DNA of 11,595 bases, taken from an uncultured Candidatus Saccharibacteria bacterium (lineage in GTDB: Bacteria; Patescibacteriota; Saccharimonadia; Saccharimonadales; Saccharimonadaceae). Location of the stretch: assembly GCA_947306315.1 (NCBI GenBank), contig CAMZGF010000020.1, forward strand, positions 1 through 11,595, given 5' to 3'. The notes under the pieces are model-generated. The model worked only from the letters and a program-made list of their open reading frames with translations. It had not been told where the DNA came from and ran no database searches. Positions 1 to 5,721 of this stretch are shown piece by piece (position 1 is the first letter of the stretch; every line of letters begins with the position of its first letter). Both the position numbers and the translations under genes were made by a program.

Positions 1-2463
1 GAAGATCTTGATTTGCATGATAACGCCAGCTTTAAGTTCGTGATTTTCATCATCGCGAGTGTAAACACGGACGCCGACAACCTTACCTGAAGTACCAGAG
101 GTCATGCGGATTGAAGTATCGCGGACATCTTTTGCCTTTTCACCGAAGATTGCACGGAGGAGACGCTCTTCAGAGCTGAGCTCTTGTTCACCCTTAGGTG
201 TAATCTTACCAACGAGAATATCACCGCCCTTAACTTCTGAACCGACAGTAACGATACCATCTTCACCAAGGTGGCGAAGTGCGTGTTCAGAAACATTAGG
301 AATATCACGAGTAACTTGTTCTGGACCAAGTTTAGTTTCACGAACTTCTACATCAAAGTCTTTAATGTTAATTGAGGTGAGTGAATCATCCTCAACGAGG
401 CGACGTGAAATTACGATAGCATCATCCATGTTGTAACCACGCCATGGCATGAATGCAACGAGGAGGTTTTGACCAAGTGCGAGTTCGCCGTGATCGATTG
501 ATGCACCTTCGATAAGGTCATCACCCTTCTTAACTTTTTGGCCACGTGAGACGACGGTGCGCATATTATAACAGCGGTCGTCGTTTGTTTTCTCGAAGTG
601 AGAGAGTTTATATTCTTTCTTTCCGAGTTTTTCACCGTAGTTTACGATGACCGAGTCGCCGTCTGCCTTTTCGACAGTACCATTAGCTTCAGCCATAACA
701 ATTTGTGAAGTGTTTTTAGCAACTTCGCGTTCGATACCGGTACCAACAGTAGGAGCCTCAGTGTGGAGTAGAGGAACTGCCTGTTTCTGCATGGCGCAGG
801 CCATGAGGGAGCGGTCGACACGGTTTTTCTCTACGAATGGAATGAGCGATGCTGAAACACCTAGAATTTCCTTGTGTGCCGCATCAATATGGGTTACGCG
901 TGAAGATTCAACCTGTGCAGGTTGGCCGTGAACACGAGCAGAAACCCATTCATCAACAAATTTACCGTTTTTATCAAGTTTTACTGAGGTATCAGCGATA
1001 ATCATGTCGTTTTCTTCAGAAGCATCGACATAGACTACTTCGTCTGTTACCTTACCGTTCTTAACGACGCGATACGGAGCTTCAATAAAGCCATAGTCGT
1101 TAATACGTGCGTAGGTAGCAAGGTTAAGCACGAGACCAACGTTACCACCTTCTGGGGTTTCTACAGTACAGATACGACCGTAGTGAGTTGGGTGAGCATC
1201 GCGGACATCGAAGCCTGCGCGTTCACGAGTAAGACCACCAGGACCCATCGAAGATAGACGACGCTTGTGAGCGAGTTCTGAGAATGGGTTAGTTTCGTCC
1301 ATAAGCTGTGAAAGCTGTGAAGTTGAGAAGAATTCCTTAACTGCAGCTACAACTGGACGTGAGTTTAAGAGCTGGCTTGGTGTGATTTGCTCTGGGTTTG
1401 CACTAGACATACGGTCAAGAATGTTGCGTTGTAAGCGGAGCATACCAAGGCGGAACTGACGTTGGACGAGCTCACCGACGAGTTTAACGCGGCGGTTTGC
1501 GAGCGAGTCGATGTCATCTGCAGGCTCTTGAGTATTGTTAAGGCGAATGATTTCGCTGATGATTGCGATTACATCTTGCATTTGAAGAGTACGGTGTTCG
1601 CTATCATTTGGTGTATCAAAGCCGAGGCGTTGATTCATTTTGAAGCGACCAACACGGCTATAATCATAGCGCTTGTAGTCGAAGAACGTACGCTCAATCA
1701 TCGATTTTGCGTTCTCGACGGTTGCGAGATCACCTGGGCGAAGACGGCGGTAGACTTCGAGAAGAGCAGCAGCTTGGCTGTTTGAAGTGTCTTTGTCGAG
1801 TGTTGCCTCAATATATTTGATTGGTCCGTTATCGATGCCTTCAAATGATTTCTTGATTTCAGAATCTTTCATTCCAAGTGCACGGAGGAAAGTTGTTACT
1901 GGAATCTTACGACGGCGGTCGATTTTAACAGAGATACAACCATTAGCAGCGGTTTCAAATTCAAGCCATGCACCACGGCCTGGAATAACTTTTGCGCCAT
2001 AGTAGTTTTTGCCAGCTAAGTTGTCTGCTGTGAAGAAAACACCTGCAGAACGGATAAGCTGAGAAACGACAACACGCTCAGTACCGTTAATGATAAAGGT
2101 TGCGCGATCAGTCATCCAAGGATAATCACCGAAGTAAATATCCTGTTCTTTCTTCTCGCCTGTTACTTTGTTTTTGAGTTCAACAGTGACATGAAGTGGT
2201 GCTTCATAGGTCGACATGTTGTACTTTGCTTCTTCGACTGACATCTTTGGTTCTTTGAACTCGTAGTCGCGGAAGCTCAAGCTAAACCTCGTACCGGTAT
2301 AGTCCTCGATAGGGTTGAGCTCGGTAAAGACCTCGCGGAGGCCAGATTTGACGAAGTCTGCAAAAGAATCCTTTTGGTGGGCAGTCAAATCAGGGATTGG
2401 CAATTCATCACCATCTGTGAAAAATACGCGTTTTCCCGCTTTTTCAGTGGTTTTAGTACTCAC
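1..2463 (-). CDS. rpoB: RNA polymerase beta subunit, 3' end cut by window edge
   Basis: This encodes the beta subunit of DNA-dependent RNA polymerase, which forms half of the active-site cleft in the cytoplasmic core enzyme. The reading frame is open for all 821 codons. The rifampicin-pocket region reads SQLSQLMDETNPF (about residues 382-394) followed by HKRRLSSMGPGG (399-410). Further on come NLLVAFMPWRGYN (about 667-679), LLRAIFGEKAKDVRD, and a DTSIRMTSG segment close to the edge. The conserved GDKMAGRHGNKG stretch and the rest of the C-terminus lie outside the window. The start is GTG at 2461-2463: an AGAGG Shine-Dalgarno sits a few bases upstream and an in-frame TAA lies four codons before it. 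Compared with E. coli, the pocket is numbered about 127 residues lower, so the N-terminal half is compact. The first of the two acidic residues after GYN is Asp (D680) where E. coli has Glu813. Identification is certain. Confidence 0.97.
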   Translation of the reverse strand, partial: MSTKTTEKAGKRVFFTDGDELPIPDLTAHQKDSFADFVKSGLREVFTELNPIEDYTGTRFSLSFRDYEFKEPKMSVEEAKYNMSTYEAPLHVTVELKNKVTGEKKEQDIYFGDYPWMTDRATFIINGTERVVVSQLIRSAGVFFTADNLAGKNYYGAKVIPGRGAWLEFETAANGCISVKIDRRRKIPVTTFLRALGMKDSEIKKSFEGIDNGPIKYIEATLDKDTSNSQAAALLEVYRRLRPGDLATVENAKSMIERTFFDYKRYDYSRVGRFKMNQRLGFDTPNDSEHRTLQMQDVIAIISEIIRLNNTQEPADDIDSLANRRVKLVGELVQRQFRLGMLRLQRNILDRMSSANPEQITPSQLLNSRPVVAAVKEFFSTSQLSQLMDETNPFSELAHKRRLSSMGPGGLTRERAGFDVRDAHPTHYGRICTVETPEGGNVGLVLNLATYARINDYGFIEAPYRVVKNGKVTDEVVYVDASEENDMIIADTSVKLDKNGKFVDEWVSARVHGQPAQVESSRVTHIDAAHKEILGVSASLIPFVEKNRVDRSLMACAMQKQAVPLLHTEAPTVGTGIEREVAKNTSQIVMAEANGTVEKADGDSVIVNYGEKLGKKEYKLSHFEKTNDDRCYNMRTVVSRGQKVKKGDDLIEGASIDHGELALGQNLLVAFMPWRGYNMDDAIVISRRLVEDDSLTSINIKDFDVEVRETKLGPEQVTRDIPNVSEHALRHLGEDGIVTVGSEVKGGDILVGKITPKGEQELSSEERLLRAIFGEKAKDVRDTSIRMTSGTSGKVVGVRVYTRDDENHELKAGVIMQIKIF

Positions 2464-2488
2464 TTTTACCTCTTAGTTATTAGTTTGT

Positions 2489-2509
2489 TATCTTCAGGGG
2501 CTGAAGATA
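2489..2509 (-). other. stem-loop just upstream of rpoB ribosome binding site
   Basis: There is a perfect 9-bp inverted repeat, TATCTTCAG and CTGAAGATA, with a 3-base CCC loop on the minus strand. It ends about 15 bases before the AGAGG Shine-Dalgarno of rpoB. It lacks a T-tract, so it is not a terminator. It could protect the 5' end of the message or take part in translational control. Confidence 0.6.
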
Positions 2510-2510
2510 C

Positions 2511-2569
2511 TGTTCAGGTTTTACGAACACGCCGTCCCCTTGAGCGCGCCGCTCCACAAAAAAACCTAA
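2511..2569 (-). other. candidate structured RNA element in rpoB leader
   Basis: On the minus strand, AGGTTTT (2561-2567) can pair with AAAACCT (2516-2522). U-G and U-A pairs outside extend this to about 9 bp. The enclosed sequence is unusually GC-rich and contains the hairpin GAGCG-gcg-CGCTC (2542-2554). The AAAACCT arm also falls in the loop of another possible hairpin, TGTTC/GAACA (2511-2529), so the two structures either compete or form a pseudoknot. A nearby AGGGG can also pair with CCCCT in the next hairpin. This was worked out by hand and no folding energies were calculated. Confidence 0.4.
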
Positions 2570-2589
2570 ACAAACTACTTCTACGAACA

Positions 2590-2618
2590 AATATACACCA
2601 ATTTATTTGATTTTTCAA
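2590..2618 (-). promoter_or_regulatory. rpoB proximal promoter candidate (P3)
   Basis: On the minus strand TTGAAA (2613-2618) is followed after exactly 17 bases by TATATT (2590-2595). It lies downstream of the terminator-like hairpin at 2644-2675, so it would drive rpoB independently, with a leader of about 120 bases that includes the structured element. Confidence 0.5.
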
Positions 2619-2636
2619 GAGGTTTTATTGAGATTT

Positions 2637-2684
2637 TCATACCAAAAAACCGCCATCTCTCACATCTAGCGGTTTGTTAGTCAT
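2637..2684 (-). CDS. possible 15-residue leader peptide upstream of rpoB
   Basis: An ATG at 2682-2684 opens the frame MTNKPLDVRDGGFLV and ends in TGA. A GAGAG stretch lies about 8 bases upstream and could serve as a weak Shine-Dalgarno. The frame spans the whole terminator-like hairpin, and its stop lies just past the T-tract. Ribosomes translating it would cover the hairpin, as in translation-coupled attenuation. The peptide has no run of regulatory codons and is too short for coding statistics. An ORF this size can occur by chance, so treat it as a hypothesis. Confidence 0.15.
   Translation of the reverse strand: MTNKPLDVRDGGFLV
2644..2675 (-). terminator. terminator-like hairpin inside rpoB leader
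   Basis: On the minus strand AAACCGC and GCGGTTT form a 7-bp stem with a 15-base loop, and the 3' arm runs into six T's. The stem is short and the loop large, so it should be weaker than the other terminators here. It lies about 70 bases after the predicted start from the promoter at 2754-2783. It could therefore end a small RNA of about 100 bases or attenuate rpoB transcription. Confidence 0.5.
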
Positions 2685-2753
2685 ATAAGCTCTCAACTTA
2701 TTTTGTTAAGCCAAGACTCGCAGTTTAGCTTACGTTCGTTAGAACTTATGTTA

Positions 2754-2783
2754 AGTATAACCGAAACCCCCTATTCTTTGCAA
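2754..2783 (-). promoter_or_regulatory. rpoB distal promoter candidate (P2)
   Basis: On the minus strand TTGCAA (2778-2783) is followed after 18 bases by TATACT (2754-2759). A copy of the A-tract box TGTAAAAAATAC lies 3 bases upstream of the -35, where an UP element would sit. The predicted start is near 2747. Confidence 0.5.
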
Positions 2784-2786
2784 TAG

Positions 2787-2874
2787 GTATTTTTTACATT
2801 TTTATGTATTTTTTACAACATTTCAGCATTATACCTCTGTTATTTCTGTGGATTTCATTTCTGTATTTTTTACA
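2787..2874 (-). repeat. three copies of a 12-base A-tract box
   Basis: The 12-mer TGTAAAAAATAC (minus strand) occurs perfectly at 2787-2798, 2806-2817 and 2863-2874. The last two copies share a longer 16-base match, which reads TGTATTTTTTACAACA on the plus strand. Start-to-start distances are 19 and 57 bases. Two copies lie just upstream of the -35 regions of promoter candidates P2 and P1, which suggests UP elements or a protein-binding box. Confidence 0.6.
2828..2833 (-). promoter_or_regulatory. upstream promoter candidate (P1), -10 only
   Basis: A perfect TATAAT is present on the minus strand. The -35 is poor: the best match is an ATGAAA with an overlong 19-base spacer. A copy of the A-tract box (2863-2874) lies about 30 bases upstream, similar to its placement at P2. 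Confidence 0.35.
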
Positions 2875-2876
2875 AC

Positions 2877-2902
2877 AAAAAACGCCCCGAAGGGCGTTTT
2901 TT
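2877..2902 (-). terminator. khpA intrinsic terminator
   Basis: Directly after the khpA stop, an 11-bp stem (AAAAAACGCCC with GGGCGTTTTTT) closes on a UUCG tetraloop and ends in six T's on the minus strand. The A/T-symmetric arms make it potentially bidirectional. It separates khpA from the rpoB leader. Confidence 0.9.
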
Positions 2903-2905
2903 AGA

Positions 2906-3325
2906 TTAGATATCTAAATCATCGAGATCAGCGAGATCTGCACGAGTTTTTTCTGCGAGATCACTTGGGACTTCCTCGGTATCATCAAAATCAGCAACAG
3001 TACGAGCTTCGGTTGGCTCTGTGTGCTCATAATCCTTATCTTCAGGATCATCACTAGAGATAGTACCAACACGTTCGCCAGCGGTGTTTACGATCTTAAG
3101 ATTATAGCGAGCGTCATTCTTTGTTCCAAGAGCGCGAAGAAGAGTACGAATAGATTGTGCAGTTGCACCACGACGGCCGATTACACGTCCAACATCTTCA
3201 GGGTCTACAGAAAGGCTAAGAAGAACGCCTTTTTCGTCAATTTGCCTTTCGATATTAACTTTATCAGGGTTATTTACAAGAGTTTTTACGATATATTCTA
3301 CGAATTGCTGGTCAATAGTTGCCAT
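2906..3325 (-). CDS. khpA: KH-domain RNA-binding protein with acidic tail
   Basis: This is a KhpA (YlqC)-type single KH-domain protein, a small cytoplasmic RNA-binding protein that in other bacteria acts with KhpB in post-transcriptional control. The KH fold spans about residues 1-82, with the RNA-binding loop GRRG at 50-53 inside VGRVIGRRGATAQSIR. Typical KhpA proteins have about 75-85 residues. This one has 139 because of a C-terminal extension (about 83-139) rich in Asp and Glu, probably disordered. The start ATG (3323-3325) is preceded by GGAG at good spacing. Its position next to rpsP matches the widespread rpsP-khpA pairing, but here each gene has its own promoter and terminator, and rimM and trmD do not follow. 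The KH assignment is firm; the exact cellular role is inferred. Confidence 0.9.
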   Translation of the reverse strand: MATIDQQFVEYIVKTLVNNPDKVNIERQIDEKGVLLSLSVDPEDVGRVIGRRGATAQSIRTLLRALGTKNDARYNLKIVNTAGERVGTISSDDPEDKDYEHTEPTEARTVADFDDTEEVPSDLAEKTRADLADLDDLDI

Positions 3326-3360
3326 GGGAAATCTCCAAAATGTTAATTTTACTTAGAATT

Positions 3361-3369
3361 ATTATATCA
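3361..3369 (-). promoter_or_regulatory. khpA promoter, extended -10
   Basis: The minus strand reads TGATATAAT: a TG at the extended -10 position, one base, then a perfect TATAAT. No good -35 lies at 17 bases, which is typical of extended -10 promoters. The predicted start is near 3354, leaving a leader of about 30 bases that contains GGAG. Confidence 0.7.
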
Positions 3370-3412
3370 CGGTCGTGCGGAAAATAAGCATAATTTCATT
3401 ATTTTTTTGTCG

Positions 3413-3439
3413 AAAAACCCGCCAAATTGGCGGGTTTTT
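3413..3439 (-). terminator. rpsP intrinsic terminator
   Basis: Immediately after the rpsP stop, an 11-bp stem (AAAAACCCGCC with GGCGGGTTTTT) with a 5-base loop ends in five T's on the minus strand. It separates rpsP from khpA. Confidence 0.9.
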
Positions 3440-3440
3440 C

Positions 3441-3821
3441 TTAAGCCTCTGTTGCTGGAGCTTCTTCGGCTGGTGCCTCTACTGGAGCTTCCTCGACAGG
3501 TTCTTCTTTTGGCTGGTTTTTGCGAAGCTTATCTGCATGTTTTGCTTTAGCTTGCTTGACTGGAGCTGCCTTTACCCATGATGGGAGTTTTACGCCGTTA
3601 AGGCTTAAAACGCGAGCAACACGGGTTGAAGGCTGTGCGCCGTTCTTAAGATAGAACTCAACCTTTTCCTTGTTAAGGACGGTTTTCTTGGTTTGAGGAT
3701 CGAATGAACCGACCTCAGCCACAACGCGTCCTGAAAGAGGATGACGCTGGGATTCTTGGACGATTATTCTATACACTGGAAGGTGTGTACGACCATTACG
3801 CTGCATACGAATCGCGAGCAT
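3441..3821 (-). CDS. rpsP: 30S ribosomal protein S16 with charged C-terminal tail
   Basis: S16 is a primary-layer assembly protein of the small ribosomal subunit, contacting 16S rRNA. The family core spans residues 1-80: MLAIRMQRNGRTHLPVYRII at the start, then SGRVVAEVGSFDP and VEFYLKNGAQPSTRV. S16 usually has about 80-90 residues. This protein has 126 because of a tail: a lysine-rich part (about 85-105), then repeats of Glu, Pro and Ala (about 106-126), likely disordered. The start is supported by a full AAGGAG Shine-Dalgarno. The gene is monocistronic, with its own consensus-like promoter and terminator. Identification is secure; the role of the tail is unknown. Confidence 0.97.
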   Translation of the reverse strand: MLAIRMQRNGRTHLPVYRIIVQESQRHPLSGRVVAEVGSFDPQTKKTVLNKEKVEFYLKNGAQPSTRVARVLSLNGVKLPSWVKAAPVKQAKAKHADKLRKNQPKEEPVEEAPVEAPAEEAPATEA

Positions 3822-3851
3822 ATTTTCTCCTTAAAATTAATAACTTAGGTT

Positions 3852-3880
3852 ATTTTATCACATTTCTTTAGATTTTTCAA
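3852..3880 (-). promoter_or_regulatory. rpsP promoter
   Basis: On the minus strand TTGAAA (3875-3880), a 17-base spacer and TAAAAT (3852-3857) are aligned, with TG at the extended -10 position (TGATAAAAT). It starts directly after the terminator of the upstream gene. Confidence 0.8.
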
Positions 3881-3881
3881 G

Positions 3882-3910
3882 AAAAAGCCCCAAAACGTCG
3901 GGGCTTTTTT
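3882..3910 (-). terminator. intrinsic terminator of the 269-residue unknown gene
   Basis: Four bases past the stop codon, AAAAAGCCCC and GGGGCTTTTT form a 10-bp stem with an 8-base loop and six T's on the minus strand. It is the first clear terminator met by transcripts coming down from trmH-leuS, rpmF-nusB and rnc. Confidence 0.88.
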
Positions 3911-3913
3911 AAG

Positions 3914-4723
3914 TTACTGTGATTTGGCTTGTGGTTTATTCTTCTCTTTGCGAGCCTGCTTTTTTGCTATCTCTTTAAGCTCATTGCTCTTATACTCTTC
4001 TTCCATGTCATACCATGAAACGGCCTTTACATCGTTGAGCTTACCGTGTTCGATACTCTTAAGGTATTTTTGAACAATTTTTTCCCTATAGTATTGTCTA
4101 CGGCAATCTCCATGCACGTCGTTATCGAGTATGACATAACTAAGCATGATGTCTCTACACCTTTTACTCGTCTTGTCCTCTTCCCTCATCGGAACACCAG
4201 CTCTCTCGGCATATCTAAATAAATCCCATAATTTACCCGAGAGAATTTTCCACTCCTTTTTTGACTTACTGAGCAACGCATTCAGATCTTCGCAATTATG
4301 CTTATTTTTCATAATGCTAATGCGGTTTCTCAGTCTGCCGAGCATTTCCTCATTCCTTTCTCTTTCGTCAGGATATTGGGCATAACTAATTGCTAGCTCA
4401 AGCTCACGTTCGTTAGGAGATTCAATGATGTTCTTATAAAGATAATACGTCTGATTGAGTCTACCTGATGCGCGCAGAAATCTATTAAAGGCTTCATAGT
4501 AATCCTTTATTACAGCGATCTTTTCCGCATCTATCTCCGTTCGAACCGGTTTCTCCTCCTTCTTTACAGGGTGAGGGTTTTCCTTTTTTTCAGGCTCTTT
4601 GGGTTCAGGTTTATATTCTCTTATGCTCCCATCCAAATTGAAAGTGAGCTGTCCAGGCGTATCATTATTTCGAGGCTTCTTAGTAACCGTGCCATATGTT
4701 TGAAGTTCCTTAACTTTTCCCAT
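3914..4723 (-). CDS. hypothetical protein, highly charged, strongly expressed by its signals
   Basis: I do not recognise a family for this 269-residue protein. Residues 1-33 are polar, and 34-62 form a linker rich in Pro, Glu and Lys. About 65-262 look mostly alpha-helical, with many charged and aromatic residues (for example DYYEAFNRFLRASGR at 74-88 and EWKILSGKLWDLFRYAERAG at 157-176). The end is lysine-rich (KEIAKKQARKEKNK). There are three cysteines, and no signal peptide, membrane span or nucleotide-binding loop is seen. The signals are excellent: TTGACA-17-TATAAT with an extended -10, a full AAGGAGGTG Shine-Dalgarno and its own terminator, so it should be a real and possibly abundant protein. 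The Shine-Dalgarno lies in a small CACC/GGTG stem. It sits between rnc and rpsP, and its nucleic-acid-related neighbours do not establish a function. Confidence 0.85.
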   Translation of the reverse strand: MGKVKELQTYGTVTKKPRNNDTPGQLTFNLDGSIREYKPEPKEPEKKENPHPVKKEEKPVRTEIDAEKIAVIKDYYEAFNRFLRASGRLNQTYYLYKNIIESPNERELELAISYAQYPDERERNEEMLGRLRNRISIMKNKHNCEDLNALLSKSKKEWKILSGKLWDLFRYAERAGVPMREEDKTSKRCRDIMLSYVILDNDVHGDCRRQYYREKIVQKYLKSIEHGKLNDVKAVSWYDMEEEYKSNELKEIAKKQARKEKNKPQAKSQ

Positions 4724-4764
4724 CTTAACACCTCCTTGGTGAAATGGGCCAAATCACTACTTAT

Positions 4765-4793
4765 ATTATAGCACATATGCTTATTTTTGTCAA
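4765..4793 (-). promoter_or_regulatory. consensus promoter of the 269-residue unknown gene
   Basis: On the minus strand, TTGACA (4788-4793), exactly 17 bases, then TATAAT (4765-4770), with TG one base before the -10. This is a perfect match to the housekeeping consensus and the best promoter in the window. The -35 begins three bases after the rnc stop codon. Confidence 0.92.
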
Positions 4794-4796
4794 TCT

Positions 4797-5651
4797 CTAT
4801 AAACTGTTCGGGGAGAGTTTTCCAGTGTCTTTTACCTGCTTCTTATAGAACTTGATCGCCTCTTTTGCGGCCTCTGCTTGAGCTTCCTGTTTACTATGAC
4901 CCGAGCCGCGTCCTCTGACGGTATTCCCTACTTGTACGACGATTTCAAAGGTTCGGTCATGATCTGGGCCCTCCTCTTTAACTGTACGATAGGTTGGGAT
5001 GACATTTTCTGCTTTTTGAGTAAGCTCTTGGAGATATGACTTTGGATCGCGCCAATCTTCGTTTTCTACCATACGAAGCATCTTTGAAAGGATGTATTTA
5101 TAAATATGTTTCTTTGCAGCTTCATAACCCTGATCCATATAGATCGCACCTGTAACTGCTTCAAAACAGTCTGCAACAATCGAGAGGTGAGAGCGGGAAG
5201 TATTCCCTTTTTTCTCTCCTTTTGAGAGGCGGATGAGGTGGACATAGCCAATTTCCTCGCTTGCTTCGCAGATTGATTCCGTACGAACAAGTGCCGAGCG
5301 CCATGCGGTCATGATGCCCTCTGGCTCATCAAAGTTGCGATATAGAAAATCAGAGGTCACAAGCTCCAAAATTGCATCGCCAAGGAATTCTAGACGTTCG
5401 TTATGCTCAATATGCGTGTTTCTATGTTCGTTGACGTAACTACGATGTGTCAAAGCGGTAATAAATAGAGAGACATCGTTAAACTCAAAGCCAAGATGCT
5501 CTTTTGCGAAGTTCTGGTATTCATCAAGAGTATCCTTGCTATATTGTTCAGGCTTACGCCCATCCTCAGTATTTTTCCCGAGAATATTAATCTGTTTTTG
5601 AATCTCTTCGATTGAGATTCCGAAGTCTTTTGGATTAAGTCCTTCGTTCAT
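4797..5651 (-). CDS. rnc: ribonuclease III
   Basis: This endonuclease cleaves double-stranded RNA, for example in rRNA precursors and structured messages. The catalytic domain covers about residues 45-195. The signature is NERLEFLGD (84-92), providing E85, E88 and D92. The second acidic pair is D161 and E164 in ADCFEAVTGAIYMDQG. E111 or a neighbour probably matches E. coli E65. The double-stranded RNA-binding domain follows at about 203-272, with EAQAEAAKEAI near its end. An N-terminal extension of about 45 residues precedes the usual start of the family. The ATG has an AAAGGA upstream. It is the last gene of the rpmF-nusB-NUDIX-rnc series. No terminator follows, and the next gene's promoter abuts its TAG stop. 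Its own leader contains a stem-loop that could be a self-cleavage site. Confidence 0.96.
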   Translation of the reverse strand: MNEGLNPKDFGISIEEIQKQINILGKNTEDGRKPEQYSKDTLDEYQNFAKEHLGFEFNDVSLFITALTHRSYVNEHRNTHIEHNERLEFLGDAILELVTSDFLYRNFDEPEGIMTAWRSALVRTESICEASEEIGYVHLIRLSKGEKKGNTSRSHLSIVADCFEAVTGAIYMDQGYEAAKKHIYKYILSKMLRMVENEDWRDPKSYLQELTQKAENVIPTYRTVKEEGPDHDRTFEIVVQVGNTVRGRGSGHSKQEAQAEAAKEAIKFYKKQVKDTGKLSPNSL

Positions 5652-5662
5652 GCTTTCCTTTC

Positions 5663-5703
5663 CGGAAGTCTTTCCGACGCCTAACTTGCCCTAGTTAGAC
5701 GTC
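5663..5703 (-). promoter_or_regulatory. stem-loop pair in the leader of rnc
   Basis: On the minus strand GACGTCTAACT (5693-5703) pairs with AGTTAGGCGTC (5676-5686), giving 11 bp with one U-G pair and a 6-base loop. A second small hairpin, CGGAA-agac-TTCCG (5663-5676), follows directly. The rnc Shine-Dalgarno comes next. There is no T-tract, so it is not a terminator. The region lies in the 70-base gap between the NUDIX gene and rnc. RNase III messages in some bacteria are cut by RNase III in a leader stem, so an autoregulatory site is plausible here. Confidence 0.6.
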
Positions 5704-5721
5704 CTTGGATTTCCCGAATTA

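Larger units (their letters stand above)
2464..2905 (-). other. rpoB leader and upstream control region, no protein gene of normal size
   Basis: This 442-base gap between khpA and rpoB holds no credible protein gene. Read on the minus strand it contains, in order: the khpA terminator, three copies of the box TGTAAAAAATAC, two promoter candidates (-10 at 2828-2833 and 2754-2759), short hairpins, a terminator-like hairpin at 2644-2675 overlapped by a 15-codon ORF, a third promoter candidate (2590-2618), and a structured stretch at 2489-2569 before the rpoB Shine-Dalgarno. In many bacteria rpoB follows rplJ-rplL. Here it does not, so this region must carry its transcriptional control. All of this is read from sequence alone; no transcript ends are known. 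Confidence 0.7.

Noticed and set aside
104..2002. Several plus-strand open frames of 70-110 codons
   Set aside because: All are antisense to the unbroken, clearly homologous rpoB frame and have no start signals.
2374..2610. 78-codon plus-strand frame reaching into the rpoB leader
   Set aside because: It begins inside rpoB antisense, has no Shine-Dalgarno, and its second half just reads through the structured leader. No family resemblance.
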